NCBI RefSeq assembly: GCF_014648255.1
Contig: NZ_BMQT01000009.1
Location: 62,001-126,000 of the forward strand
Reading direction: 5' to 3'
Source: Nocardioides albus
Lineage (GTDB): Bacteria; Actinomycetota; Actinomycetes; Propionibacteriales; Nocardioidaceae
DNA: 64,000 bases
Position 1 is the stretch's first letter. Each line of letters begins with the position of its first letter. The notes below the pieces were generated by a model. It saw only the letters and a program-made list of their open reading frames with translations, was not told the DNA's origin and did no database searches. The translations under genes and the position numbers were made by a program. Positions 50,808-59,625 of the stretch are shown piece after piece.

Positions 50808-52000
50808 GGCGGTTGAGGGTGGCTGAGCTGGACGGCGAGGACGGGGGCTAGCGGCATTCGGGCAAGCAGGACGGCCTGGTAGGCGTGGTAGACGTCGGGC
50901 TTCCCGTGCCAGATCACGTGTGAGGGGCGGTTGTGCTCGTCCAGCTCGTGATGCCAGCTGCCGTGCTCACGGTCGATGAGGTGAGTCTCGATGTACGCCT
51001 CAAAGCGGTGCCGCCACTCGTCATAGGTCGCCTCGCCGGTGCGGGTGTGCAGCGCGCCGGCGGCGGCGAGCGCTTCTGCGGCGACCCAGTGCAGGCGTAG
51101 CCGGGTGACCGGGGTGCCGTCCCAGGAGGTCGTGTAGACGAAGCCGGACTCCCCGTCGGTGGACCAGCCGACCTCGACCGCCCGGGCGAAGAGGGCGCGG
51201 GCGTCGTCGACGAGCCACGCCGGTGCGTCGGGAAGGCTCGCCTCCAGGTGCAGCAGCAGCCGCGACCACTCCAGCAGGTGCCCGGGGGTGCAGCCGTAGG
51301 GACGGAACGGATCACCTGGCCGGTCGGCGTTGTAGTCGAGCAGCGGCGACCAGGAGAGGTCGAAGTGCTCGGGCAGGTCGTAGTTGTGCGAGCGGGCGAC
51401 ATCGTGGATCAAGTGCTCGGCGATCGCCAGCGCCCGCTGGTGCCAGACACCGTCGCCGGTGACATCACCCGCGGCCAGGAACGCCTCCACTGTGTGCATG
51501 CTGGAGTTTGCCCCGCGGTAGGCCTCCCCCGAGCCGAGATCGCGCTCGAGACTGTCGACCACTCGGCCGGAGTCGTCGAGGAAGTGCTGCTGCATCACCC
51601 CGAGCGCCTCGTCGAGCAGGGCGTCCGCGCCCGGCACCCCGGCAGCGACACCGCTGCTCGCGGCCAAGATCACGAACGCGTGAGCGTACGCCTCCTTCAG
51701 CGTGCCGACCGGCGAGCCGTCTCCCGACACCGAGGCGTACCAGCCACCGTGCTCGTCGTCGCGCAGCGCGCCTGACAGCGCCCGGATGCCGTGGGCGGCG
51801 AGGTCGGCGGCGTCGTCGACGTCCCCGCGCAGGTGCGCGAGCGCGAAGACGTGGGTCATCCGGGCGGTGATCCAGGTGTGCACCGGTTCGGCCGGGTCCG
51901 GGCGGCCCGACTCGTCGAGCCACCAGAAGCCGGCGGGCGAGGCCGCCGACGGCCGGGCGAACCCGGCCAGCCGGCGGCACTCGGCGTCCATATCGATCAT
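50786..52000 (-). CDS. N-acylglucosamine 2-epimerase (AGE) family sugar isomerase
   Basis: A 404-residue (alpha/alpha)6-barrel enzyme of the AGE/YihS group, which isomerises mannose, glucose, cellobiose or N-acyl sugars. Family markers include TWITARMTHVFALAHLRG near 48, NSSMHTVEAFLAA near 155 and IWHGKPDVYHAYQA near 373 with the conserved histidines. It is translationally coupled (ATGA) to the sugar permease gene upstream, so it acts on the imported sugar. The last residues (PPPREVSS) and the stop are encoded by the repeat block at 50666-50807, suggesting the original end was replaced or extended. Confidence 0.88.
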   Translation of the reverse strand: MIDMDAECRRLAGFARPSAASPAGFWWLDESGRPDPAEPVHTWITARMTHVFALAHLRGDVDDAADLAAHGIRALSGALRDDEHGGWYASVSGDGSPVGTLKEAYAHAFVILAASSGVAAGVPGADALLDEALGVMQQHFLDDSGRVVDSLERDLGSGEAYRGANSSMHTVEAFLAAGDVTGDGVWHQRALAIAEHLIHDVARSHNYDLPEHFDLSWSPLLDYNADRPGDPFRPYGCTPGHLLEWSRLLLHLEASLPDAPAWLVDDARALFARAVEVGWSTDGESGFVYTTSWDGTPVTRLRLHWVAAEALAAAGALHTRTGEATYDEWRHRFEAYIETHLIDREHGSWHHELDEHNRPSHVIWHGKPDVYHAYQAVLLARMPLAPVLAVQLSHPQPPPREVSS

Positions 52001-52869
52001 CCCTTGACCGAGCCTGCCATCAGCCCGCCCACGAAGTAGCGGCCGAGCAGGATGTAGATGATCAGGGTCGGGACCGACGCGATCAGCGCGCCCGCCATGC
52101 TGGCGGAGTAGTCCTGGAGCTGACCGCTCGCCAGGAAGTTCAGCGCGATCGTGACCGGCCCGTTCTGCGAGGTCGAGAAGAAGAGCGCGAACAGGTAGTC
52201 GTTCCACGCCGAGGTGAACTGCCACATCAGCACCACCACGAACGCCGGCGCGGAGATCGGCAGGATGATCGAGGCGTACGTCCGCAGCATGCCGGCGCCG
52301 TCGACCCGCGCGGCCTCGACGAGCTCGACCGGAACTCCGGCGTAGTAGTTGCGGAAGATCAGCGTCGTGATCGGCAGACCGTAGACCACGTGCAGCACGA
52401 TCAGGCTCGGCACACCCGAGGGGACGCCGAGGTTGCCCATCAGCTGGACCAACGGCACCATCACGGCCTGGTAGGGGATGAACATCCCGAACAGGATCAG
52501 CGTGAACACCACGTCGGCACCCGGGAAGCGCCACTTCGAGAGCACGAACCCGTTCATCGAGCCGAGCACCGAGGAGATGATCGAGGCCGGGATGACCATC
52601 GCGAACGTACGCCCCAGAGCCGGTCCGAGCTGCTCCCAGGCGCGCACCCAGCCGGCCGTCTCCCAGGACTCGGGAAGCTTCCAGGCATTGGTGGGGGTCG
52701 CGTCGCCGATCCCCTTGAAGCTGGTGACGAACAGGACGTACGCCGGGAGCAGGACGACCAGCGCGAAACCGATCAGCAGGACGTACTTGATGGTTCGCCA
52801 GATCCCGCGCGAACGCTCGCCGGGAACCCGGGACGCGACGGCTGCCGGGATGGCATCTGTGGTCGTCAT
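51997..52869 (-). CDS. Carbohydrate ABC permease (MalG-like)
   Basis: A 290-residue CUT1-type permease with six helices. The ATPase docking loop is EAARVDGAGMLRTYASIILP near 191-210, and the C-terminal end YFVGGLMAGSVKG is typical of MalG proteins. ATGA-type overlap with the partner permease gene (52866) and with the AGE gene. No ATPase gene is in the operon, as is usual where a shared MsiK-type ATPase serves many sugar importers. Confidence 0.93.
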   Translation of the reverse strand: MTTTDAIPAAVASRVPGERSRGIWRTIKYVLLIGFALVVLLPAYVLFVTSFKGIGDATPTNAWKLPESWETAGWVRAWEQLGPALGRTFAMVIPASIISSVLGSMNGFVLSKWRFPGADVVFTLILFGMFIPYQAVMVPLVQLMGNLGVPSGVPSLIVLHVVYGLPITTLIFRNYYAGVPVELVEAARVDGAGMLRTYASIILPISAPAFVVVLMWQFTSAWNDYLFALFFSTSQNGPVTIALNFLASGQLQDYSASMAGALIASVPTLIIYILLGRYFVGGLMAGSVKG

Positions 52870-53825
52870 CGGCGACGCTCCTGACGGTAGGTGGAGACGA
52901 GGTAGGGCACGATCAGGACGGCCACGATCAGGAGCAGGACCGTCCCGATGGCGGCCGACCTGGCGTAATCACCGCGGGTGAACTCGATCCACATCTGGGT
53001 GGCGGGCACCTGGGTCGTGTAGTTGGTCTGGCCTGCGATCGCCATGATCAGGTCGAAGACCTTCAGCGACATGTGGCCGATGATGATGATCGCCGAGAGG
53101 GCGACCGGGCTCAGCTGCGGGAAGATGACGTGCCGGTAGAGCTGCCACTCGGAGGCGCCGTCGATCCGCGCCGCTTCGCGCAGCTCCTCGGGGATCCCGC
53201 GGAAGCCGGCGAGGAAGAGCGCCATCACGTAGCCGCTGAGCTGCCAGATCGCGGGGACGGCGATCGCGAGGATGCCCCAGCGCTCGTTGGTCCACCAGGG
53301 GTTCTGCAGGAAGTCGAGATGGAGGGTCTCGAAGAGCCGGTTCAGGCCGGAGGCCCGGTCCCCCTCGGCGTTGTTGAGCAGCCAGCGCCAGACCACACCG
53401 GAGGCGACGAACGAGACCGCCATCGGGAACAGGTAGATCGCCCGGAACAGCGACTCGCCGCGGGCCTTGCGCTCGAGCAGCCAGGCCCACAGGAAACCGA
53501 GGCACAGGGTGCCGACGAGGAACGTCGCGGTGTAGAGGAGCAGGTTGCGCAGCGAGTAGATGAAGTCGTCGTCGGTGAACAGGTCGCGGTAGTTCTCCAG
53601 CCCCGCGAAGCCCTGCGACGGCCCGATGTTGTGCCGGTCCTGCAGGGAGGTGTGGATGTTGGATCCGATGAGGCCGTAGACGAAGACGCCGATGACGATG
53701 ACGGTCGGCAGGATCAGGAGTACGGGCGCGACCCACCCGCGACCGCCGGGGCGGCGGCCCTTGGGGCGTCTGGGCTGCTGGGACCGTCCGGGTCGCTTGA
53801 CGGCGCCGGGCACCGTGGAGGACAT
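52866..53825 (-). CDS. Carbohydrate ABC permease (MalF-like)
   Basis: A 319-residue CUT1 permease. A basic, proline-rich cytoplasmic N-terminus (RSQQPRRPKGRRPGGRG) precedes six helices. The docking loop is EAARIDGASEWQLYRHVIFP near 218-237. It pairs with the MalG-like protein. The gene follows the binding-protein gene after a 100-bp gap that carries a strong hairpin. Confidence 0.93.
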   Translation of the reverse strand: MSSTVPGAVKRPGRSQQPRRPKGRRPGGRGWVAPVLLILPTVIVIGVFVYGLIGSNIHTSLQDRHNIGPSQGFAGLENYRDLFTDDDFIYSLRNLLLYTATFLVGTLCLGFLWAWLLERKARGESLFRAIYLFPMAVSFVASGVVWRWLLNNAEGDRASGLNRLFETLHLDFLQNPWWTNERWGILAIAVPAIWQLSGYVMALFLAGFRGIPEELREAARIDGASEWQLYRHVIFPQLSPVALSAIIIIGHMSLKVFDLIMAIAGQTNYTTQVPATQMWIEFTRGDYARSAAIGTVLLLIVAVLIVPYLVSTYRQERRR

Positions 53826-53850
53826 GTGTCCGTCCTTTCACAAAGGGCGG

Positions 53851-53891
53851 CCGAGGAGCTGCGGCGGATGCTGCCCGCCGCAGCCCCTCGG
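53851..53891 (-). terminator. Intercistronic hairpin between binding-protein and permease genes
   Basis: The 17-bp arm CCGAGGAGCTGCGGCGG (53851-53867) pairs with 53875-53891 with one mismatch and a 7-nt loop. In sugar ABC operons such a hairpin after the binding-protein gene protects its mRNA or causes partial termination, giving more binding protein than permease. Confidence 0.7.
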
Positions 53892-53925
53892 ACCGGGTGG
53901 ATCATCAGGCTCGGACGAGCCCGGG

Positions 53926-55197
53926 TCACTCGGGCTTGTTGTCCTCGGCGGCCTCGACGAGGCCCTCCTGGAGCTCGGCGGCGTCGTTGTTGCTGCCGAA
54001 CTTGGCGACGGCGGCGGTGATGTCGGTCAGCCAGTTGACCGAGGTCGCCGCACCGTGGGCGACCGAGGAGACGATCTCGTCCTCGGCCCACGACTTGATC
54101 GCGGTCTGCTGGTAGGCACCGAAGTCGGCGGTGTCTGCCGTGGTGCTGGCCGGGATCGAGCCCTTCGCCTTGTTGAAGGCCACCTGGCCCTCGTCGCTGG
54201 CGATGGTCTCGAGCCAGGCCTCGGTGCCGCTCGGGTTGGGACCGTCGACCGGCTTGGTGAACGAGTCGGCCAGGAAGTCGAAGACACCCTCCGTTCCGGG
54301 GACCGGGACCGCGGTGTAGTCGGTGTCGAGCGTCTTCTTCTGCTCCTGGAAGGCCGCCTCGGCCCAGTCGCCCATGACGTTGAACGCGGCCTGGCCGTCG
54401 ATGACCAGCTGGGTCGCGTCGGGCCAGTCGAGCCCCTGACGGTCGGTGTTGGTCAGCGATAGCAACGTGCTGTAGTCCGCCAGCGCGGCCTCGACCTCGC
54501 TGCCGCTCCAGTCGGTGGTGCCGTCCCAGAGGCCGTTGTACGCCTCGGCGCCCAGATCGGCGAGGAGCACGGTCTCGAGCAGGTGGACCTGGGTCCAGTC
54601 GGTCGCGATCGAGAGCGGGATGATGCCCTTGGCCTTGATCTTCTTCAGGTCGGCGATCCAGGCGTCGAGCGAGTCGTAGGTCTTGTTGGCCTCGATGCCC
54701 GCCTTCTCCAGGACGGCAGGGTTGGCCCAGAGCATGTTGGCGCGGTGGATGTTCGAGGGGACGGAGTAGATGCCGCCGTCCTGCTTCAGCCGCTCGAGGA
54801 GACCCTCGGGGAAGCGCTCGTTCCAGCCCTTCTCCTCGTAGAGGTCGGTGAGGTCCTCGATCTGGCCGGCGTTGATGTAGTCGGTGAGCTCGGCACCGGC
54901 GTGCGCCTGGAAGGTGGCGGGCGGCTCGCCGTTCTGCAGGCGGGACTGGAGCACGTTCTTCGCGTCGCTGCCGGCACCACCGGCGACGGCACCGTTGACG
55001 AACTTCAGATCGGGGTTCTGCTCGTCGAACACCTTGACCAGGGCGTCGAGCCCGGCCTTCTCACTTCCCTCGGCCCACCAGGTGAAGACCTCCACCTCGT
55101 TGGTGTCGCCGCTCTCGCTGTCGCTCCCGCAGGCGGAGACCGCCAGCAGGCTCAGGGCGGCCAGGCCGGCAGCCAGGGCCTTACGCGTTGCGTTCAT
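53926..55197 (-). CDS. Family 1 sugar-binding lipoprotein
   Basis: A 423-residue SBP_bac_1 protein. The lipobox LLAVSAC is near residue 17-23, followed by VEVFTWWAEGSEKAGLDALV, then the usual QNGEPPATFQAHAG and an aromatic-rich pocket. A GGAGG site precedes the ATG at 55197; the frame is open further to 55269 but with no ribosome site. First gene of the sugar operon (binding protein, MalF, MalG, AGE isomerase), divergent from the ROK gene. A glucose-, mannose- or N-acyl sugar-type ligand is suggested by the AGE gene. Confidence 0.92.
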   Translation of the reverse strand: MNATRKALAAGLAALSLLAVSACGSDSESGDTNEVEVFTWWAEGSEKAGLDALVKVFDEQNPDLKFVNGAVAGGAGSDAKNVLQSRLQNGEPPATFQAHAGAELTDYINAGQIEDLTDLYEEKGWNERFPEGLLERLKQDGGIYSVPSNIHRANMLWANPAVLEKAGIEANKTYDSLDAWIADLKKIKAKGIIPLSIATDWTQVHLLETVLLADLGAEAYNGLWDGTTDWSGSEVEAALADYSTLLSLTNTDRQGLDWPDATQLVIDGQAAFNVMGDWAEAAFQEQKKTLDTDYTAVPVPGTEGVFDFLADSFTKPVDGPNPSGTEAWLETIASDEGQVAFNKAKGSIPASTTADTADFGAYQQTAIKSWAEDEIVSSVAHGAATSVNWLTDITAAVAKFGSNNDAAELQEGLVEAAEDNKPE

Positions 55198-55364
55198 CTT
55201 GAATCCTCCGGTTGCGCGGCCGTCACGTCGGGGGTGATCTGGGTTACTCGCGGCCGCGTGCCGGGACAACGTACGCCTCGTGTTTCTGCCTAGTCAACGC
55301 ATAACGCCAGACGTTTCCAACCTGAGATCTGTCGCAATTAGACATAATCACCTACAGTCTCGGC
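55198..55364. promoter_or_regulatory. Divergent promoter region of sugar operon and ROK gene
   Basis: This 167-bp region holds no gene. Its ROK-proximal half is AT-rich. ATTA-GACA-TAAT at 55337-55348 is a short perfect palindrome, and CATAAT (55343-55348) could be the -10 of the ROK gene. An operator for the ROK repressor is expected here. Confidence 0.5.
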
Positions 55365-56537
55365 ATGACCCCTCCGGAGTCGCGGCTGCGCGTCGCCAAC
55401 CGTTCCCAGGTTCTGCATCTCCTGGGACGCTCGGCGCCGGTCAGCCGCGCCGAGCTCGCCCAGCGCACCGGGCTGTCTCGCAGCACCGTGTCGAGCATCG
55501 TCCAGGAGCTGCTCGCCTCCGAGCAGATCGTCGAGACCACAGGTGCCGCCCTGCCTCGCGGGGGAGGGCGACCGCCGTCGCTCCTCACCGTCAACGGTGC
55601 TCCCGGCACGCTCGTCGCTGTCGACATCGGCCACCGCCACGTCCGGGTCGCGGTCGCCGACCTGGCTGCGAAACCTCTCGCGGAGCACGAGATCCGGCTC
55701 GACGCCGACAACTCCCCCATCGAGACCATCGACCGCGCCGCCGCGATGGTGCGCGAGTGCCTGGTGGAGGCGGGCGTCGACCCGAGGACGGACCGGATCC
55801 TCGGCGTCGGCATGGGGATCCCCGGACCGGTCGACCCACACAGCGGCATCGTCGTCTCCCCCATCCTGGCCAACTGGATCGATCTGGCCCCGGGCCAGGA
55901 GATGGCCCGTCGCCTCGGCATGCCCGTGCACGTCGAGAACGACGCCAACCTCGGCGCGCTCGCCGAGTTCGTGCACGGCGCGGCCCGCGACGTCGACGAC
56001 GTCATCTACGTCAAGGCCTCCAGCGGCATCGGCGCCGGGCTGATCCTGGCGGGCAAGCTCTTCCGGGGCGTGACCGGGATCGCCGGCGAGATCGGCCACG
56101 TACGGTTCGAGGAGAACGGCCCGATCTGCCGGTGCGGCAACCGCGGTTGTCTCGAGAAGGCGTTCGGCGGCTCCAGGCTCGTCGAGCTGCTGCAACCCGC
56201 CTATGCCGAGGCACTGAGTGTCGAACGGCTCCTCGAGCTCGCTCTGGAGGGCGACATCCGGGTCAACCGGATCCTCGATGACGCCGGCCGTGCCGTCGGC
56301 CGGGTGCTGGCCGACCTCTGCAACCACCTCAACCCGGCGCTGATCGTGGTCGGCGACACCATGCGCGACTCGGAGTCGTTCGTCCTCGGGATCAAGGACT
56401 CGATCGACCGTTTCACCCAACCCGACACCGCCGCAGCGCTCGAGGTGGTGCCCAGCGAGCTCGGCGAGAACGCCGGCGTCATGGGCGCGCTCGTCATCGC
56501 GAACTCGGCCGTTCCGGCGCAGCCGGGAACAATATGA
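55365..56537 (+). CDS. ROK-family transcriptional repressor
   Basis: A 390-residue NagC/XylR-type regulator. A winged helix-turn-helix occupies 10-60 (VSRAELAQRTGLSRSTVSSI at 26-45). A sugar-kinase fold follows with GVGMGIPGPVDP near 146, VENDANLGALAEF near 187, and the zinc motif GHVRFEENGPICRCGNRGC near 241-259. The sugar kinase site lets it sense an intracellular sugar. Divergent from the sugar ABC operon, so it probably represses that operon. It overlaps the old-yellow-enzyme gene by ATGA. Confidence 0.91.
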   Translation: MTPPESRLRVANRSQVLHLLGRSAPVSRAELAQRTGLSRSTVSSIVQELLASEQIVETTGAALPRGGGRPPSLLTVNGAPGTLVAVDIGHRHVRVAVADLAAKPLAEHEIRLDADNSPIETIDRAAAMVRECLVEAGVDPRTDRILGVGMGIPGPVDPHSGIVVSPILANWIDLAPGQEMARRLGMPVHVENDANLGALAEFVHGAARDVDDVIYVKASSGIGAGLILAGKLFRGVTGIAGEIGHVRFEENGPICRCGNRGCLEKAFGGSRLVELLQPAYAEALSVERLLELALEGDIRVNRILDDAGRAVGRVLADLCNHLNPALIVVGDTMRDSESFVLGIKDSIDRFTQPDTAAALEVVPSELGENAGVMGALVIANSAVPAQPGTI

Positions 56538-57652
56538 GCAACCGCTCAGTTGAGCGCCACATGACTTCACTCTTCTCACCGTTGAGCCTGGGTTCGACCA
56601 ACCTCCCCAACCGAGTCCTGATGGCACCGCTGACACGGATGCGCGCCAGCCAGCCCGGTGACGTACCCAACGCATTGATGGCCGACTACTACCGGCAGCG
56701 TGCCTCGGCAGGGCTGATCGTCTCCGAGGGCACCCAGATCTCGCCGCAGGGCAAGGGCTACATGGACACCCCCGGGATCCACTCGGCCGAGCAGGTCGAG
56801 GGGTGGCGGCAGATCACCGACGTCGTGCACGAGGCCGGCGGACGGATCGCGGCACAGCTGTGGCACACCGGCCGGGTCTCCCACGAGTCCTTCCACGACG
56901 GTGACCTTCCGGTCAGCGCCTCCGCGCTCCCTTATCGCAACCGCACGACCGTACGTGGCGAGGACGGCAACCCGACCCGGGTCAACTGCCCCACTCCCCG
57001 TGCCCTGGAGACCGAGGAGATCGCGGGCGTGATCGACGACTACCGTCGCGCCACCCGCAACGCCCGTGAGGCCGGCTTCGACCTGGTCGAGGTCCACGCC
57101 GCCCACGGCTACCTGCTGCACCAGTTCTCCAGCGCGAGCAGCAACGAGCGTACCGACTCCTACGGCGGCTCTCTGGAGAACCGCGCCCGCCTCACCCTCG
57201 AGGTGCTGGACGCGGTCGTCGGCGAGTGGGACACCGAGCACGTCGCCATCCGGATCTCCCCGATCGGCTCGTTCAACGGTGTCGAGGACCCTGAAGGCGC
57301 CGAGATGGGCCTCTACCTCGCCACCGAGATCGGCAAGCGCGGCATCGCGTTCCTGCATCTCTCCGAGCCCGACTGGGCCGGCGGCCCGGAGCTGAGCGAC
57401 GACTACCGCAAGCAGCTGCGTACCGCACACCCCGGCCCGATCGTGGCCGCCGGCGCCTACACCTCCGAGAAGGCCGAAAGGCTCCTCGAGGCCGATCTGA
57501 TCGACGCGGCCGCCTTCGGGCGTACGTTCATCGCCAACCCGGACCTGCCGCGACGCCTGCAGGAGAAGCTGCCGCTCAACGAGCAGAACCCGGCGACCTT
57601 CTACGGCGGCGGCAAGGCCGGTTACACGGACTACCCGGAGTGGAGCGCCTGA
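56534..57652 (+). CDS. Old yellow enzyme / alkene reductase (NemA-like)
   Basis: A 372-residue FMN ene-reductase that reduces activated C=C bonds (enones, maleimides, nitro compounds). It shows LFSPLSLGSTNLPNRVLMAPLTR in parts (LFSPLSLG, NRVLMAPLTR), VEVHAAHGYLLHQFSS near 184 with the paired substrate histidines, TDSYGGSLENRARL near 206, and GRTFIANPDLPRRL near 332. The ATG at 56534 overlaps the ROK stop, favouring translational coupling; an ATG at 56561 gives the more usual family start but has no ribosome site. Why it is tied to the ROK gene is unclear. Confidence 0.9.
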   Translation: MSNRSVERHMTSLFSPLSLGSTNLPNRVLMAPLTRMRASQPGDVPNALMADYYRQRASAGLIVSEGTQISPQGKGYMDTPGIHSAEQVEGWRQITDVVHEAGGRIAAQLWHTGRVSHESFHDGDLPVSASALPYRNRTTVRGEDGNPTRVNCPTPRALETEEIAGVIDDYRRATRNAREAGFDLVEVHAAHGYLLHQFSSASSNERTDSYGGSLENRARLTLEVLDAVVGEWDTEHVAIRISPIGSFNGVEDPEGAEMGLYLATEIGKRGIAFLHLSEPDWAGGPELSDDYRKQLRTAHPGPIVAAGAYTSEKAERLLEADLIDAAAFGRTFIANPDLPRRLQEKLPLNEQNPATFYGGGKAGYTDYPEWSA

Positions 57653-57676
57653 GTCCCTCGGGCCCCGCTAGAGCCC

Positions 57677-57713
57677 GCGCGGCGGAGAGCACCGACCCTG
57701 GTCTCCGCCGCGC
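57677..57713. terminator. Bidirectional terminator
   Basis: A perfect 12-bp stem, GCGCGGCGGAGA at 57677-57688 with its complement at 57702-57713, loop of 13 nt, between the convergent ene-reductase and NAD(P)H-binding genes. Confidence 0.75.
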
Positions 57714-57771
57714 CGCCCTACGGCGCCGATCATGTGGACCTCGGTGCTGAGCAGCTCGACCGCGTGCAGGG

Positions 57772-58413
57772 TCAGTTGCTGATGGCCGGCGCACGGCCTA
57801 CGTACGCGAGGGACTCGGCCTGTGCCGCGGTGAAGGCGGCGATGTCAGCCCGGGAGACCGCGAAGCCGAGCCGGTCGCTGCCGAAGAAACCCGCGTGGAC
57901 GTTGCCCGTCCTCGGCCCATCGGTCGGCCGGCTGAACCGGACGATCGTCCAGTCCAGGCCTGGATCCATGAGGGTCCGGCTCATGCCGGTCAGCTCCTCC
58001 ACGGCACGCGGCCACACCGTCGTGGCGAGGAGACGGATCAGGCGCGTCGTCATGGTGGGCTTCTCCTGCGGGTCAAGGATCGACGGGGTGGCCTGGCCGA
58101 CGACGCGGCGTACTCCATGCTTCTTCATCGCGGCCACGATGTTCTCCGTGCCACCGACGAGCGGGGTGCCGACCGCCTTGCGGTCCATGCTCGGGCCGAG
58201 GGTGGAGATGACGGCATCGGAGCCGGCGACCGCGGAATCGATGGCCTCGGCGTCGGACATCTCACCGATGACGAGGCGTACGTCGTCAGCCCAGGCCGAC
58301 GGGATCTTGCGCGGGTTTCGGGCGTAGGCAGTCACGCTGTGGCCGCGGTCGAGCAACTCGGCCACGGTGAGGCTGCCGATGGCGCCGGTAGCGCCGAAGA
58401 CGGTGACATTCAT
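57772..58413 (-). CDS. NAD(P)H-binding NmrA/SDR-a-like oxidoreductase
   Basis: A 213-residue atypical SDR: MNVTVFGATGAIGSLTVAEL with the G-A-T-G-x-x-G cofactor motif at 7-13, VISTLGPS near 68 and DWTIVRFSRPTDGP near 154. Such proteins are flavin reductase- or anthrone-type NAD(P)H oxidoreductases. The ATG at 58413 has GAGGAG nine bases before it; an in-frame ATG at 58434 overlaps the DoxX stop but lacks a site. It is the second gene of the DoxX operon controlled by the divergent TetR gene. Confidence 0.85.
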   Translation of the reverse strand: MNVTVFGATGAIGSLTVAELLDRGHSVTAYARNPRKIPSAWADDVRLVIGEMSDAEAIDSAVAGSDAVISTLGPSMDRKAVGTPLVGGTENIVAAMKKHGVRRVVGQATPSILDPQEKPTMTTRLIRLLATTVWPRAVEELTGMSRTLMDPGLDWTIVRFSRPTDGPRTGNVHAGFFGSDRLGFAVSRADIAAFTAAQAESLAYVGRAPAISN

Positions 58414-58435
58414 GGAGCGTTTCTCCTCAGACATG

Positions 58436-58807
58436 TCAGAAGGCGTACGGCCCGAAACGGCCCCAGGCGACGACGACCGCCACGAGGAGGATCGCGGCGT
58501 TGAAGACGATCGCGCCGGTCTCCTTGCGGCGGCGGTGAACGTTCATGGCAAGCACCATCACGACGGCCAGGCCGGTCGCGGCGAGCGGAGTCAGCGCGGG
58601 CAGTACGCCGAAGGCGGCGGGCAGGATCAGGCCGATCGCGGCCAACAGCTCCGTGAGGCCGATGAAGCGCACGGTGCCGGCCGAGTAGTCCTCCGCCCAC
58701 GGCAGCTTCTCGGCGACTTTCTCCTTCGGCTGGGTCGACTTCATCACGCCGGCCATCAGGAACATCGCGGCCAGCAGGCCCTGCAGGATCCACAGGATCA
58801 CGTTCAT
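58436..58807 (-). CDS. DoxX-family small membrane protein
   Basis: A 123-residue protein with four hydrophobic helices: ILQGLLAAMFLMAGVMK near 6-22, VRFIGLTELLAAIGLILP near 46, LTPLAATGLAVVMVLAMNVH near 71, and a final AILLVAVVVAWGRFG. The pattern GLTELLAAIGL is typical of the DoxX/DUF417 group. Family members are often paired with a small oxidoreductase and a TetR gene, as here. Its biochemical function is not known. Confidence 0.85.
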   Translation of the reverse strand: MNVILWILQGLLAAMFLMAGVMKSTQPKEKVAEKLPWAEDYSAGTVRFIGLTELLAAIGLILPAAFGVLPALTPLAATGLAVVMVLAMNVHRRRKETGAIVFNAAILLVAVVVAWGRFGPYAF

Positions 58808-58835
58808 CGTGCTGTCTCTCTCGGAGTCGTTTAGT

Positions 58836-58849
58836 GGAGCGTGCGCTCC
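58836..58849. promoter_or_regulatory. TetR operator between DoxX and TetR genes
   Basis: Palindrome GGAGCG-TG-CGCTCC, with flanking AGT and GTTT. A second half-match (GTGGAGC, 58874-58880, followed by TTCCG) sits near the TetR promoter, so autoregulation is likely. Confidence 0.7.
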
Positions 58850-58900
58850 GTTTCGAGAACCATAACAACGTAAGTGGAGCGGGTATTCCGAATCCTCGGC

Positions 58901-58906
58901 TACGAT
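58901..58906 (+). promoter_or_regulatory. -10 element for leaderless TetR mRNA
   Basis: TACGAT lies six bases before the ATG at 58913, and no ribosome site is present. This is the usual layout of a leaderless actinobacterial transcript. Confidence 0.5.
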
Positions 58907-58912
58907 GGACCC

Positions 58913-59530
58913 ATGCGTGCCGATGCCGAGAGAAACCGTGAGCGAGTCCTCGAGGCCGCCCGCAGCGTCTTCGCGGAGCAGGGCCTGGACGCGTCTACGA
59001 ACGAGATCGCCCGCCGGGCGGGCGTCGGCGTCGCGACACTGTTCCGCCGCTTCCCCACCCGTGACGACCTGGTGGGAGCAGTCTTCGCCGACCGGATGGC
59101 CGCCTACGTCGCCGCCACCGACGAGGCGTTGGCCGACCCCGACCCCTGGCACGGCTTCTGCGGCTACATCGAGCGGGTCTGCCAGATGCAGGCAGACGAC
59201 CGCGGGTTTGCAGACGTGCTCACCCTCACCTTCCCGACCGCGAAGGCGCTCGAGGACGACCGTAACCGGGCCGCCGAGGGCCTCGGGGTGCTGTTGGAAC
59301 GAGCCAAGGCGACCGGCAAGCTGCGCGAGGACTTCGCCCACCAGGACGTACCGCTGATCCTGATGGCGAACGCCGGCGTCGTCACGGCCACCCGTGACGC
59401 CGCGCCGGACGCCTGGAAGCGGCTCGTCGGCTATCTCATCCAGGCCTTCGCCGCGGAGGCTTTCCAGCCGCTGCCGGAGCCGCCGTCTCCGCGGCAGGTC
59501 TACCGCGCGCTCCTGCGGTTGTCGACGTAG
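58913..59530 (+). CDS. TetR-family regulator of the DoxX operon
   Basis: A 205-residue regulator: VLEAARSVFAEQGLDASTNE (12-31) followed by IARRAGVGVATLFRRFPTRD makes the helix-turn-helix. The C-terminal domain is of the TetR_C_25/SBP-like kind (FADVLTLTFPTAKALEDD near 96). The ATG at 58913 is chosen because a -10 lies just before it. An in-frame start at 58874 would sit on the operator. It probably represses the DoxX/oxidoreductase operon and itself. Confidence 0.87.
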   Translation: MRADAERNRERVLEAARSVFAEQGLDASTNEIARRAGVGVATLFRRFPTRDDLVGAVFADRMAAYVAATDEALADPDPWHGFCGYIERVCQMQADDRGFADVLTLTFPTAKALEDDRNRAAEGLGVLLERAKATGKLREDFAHQDVPLILMANAGVVTATRDAAPDAWKRLVGYLIQAFAAEAFQPLPEPPSPRQVYRALLRLST

Positions 59531-59625
59531 GCCGGTTTCCGCCGCCAGTGAGGACGATCACGTGACATCGAACGCACGCCGATGCGGCTGCCCCACGAGC
59601 CGCCAGGATCTGCGAAGATTCCGCC

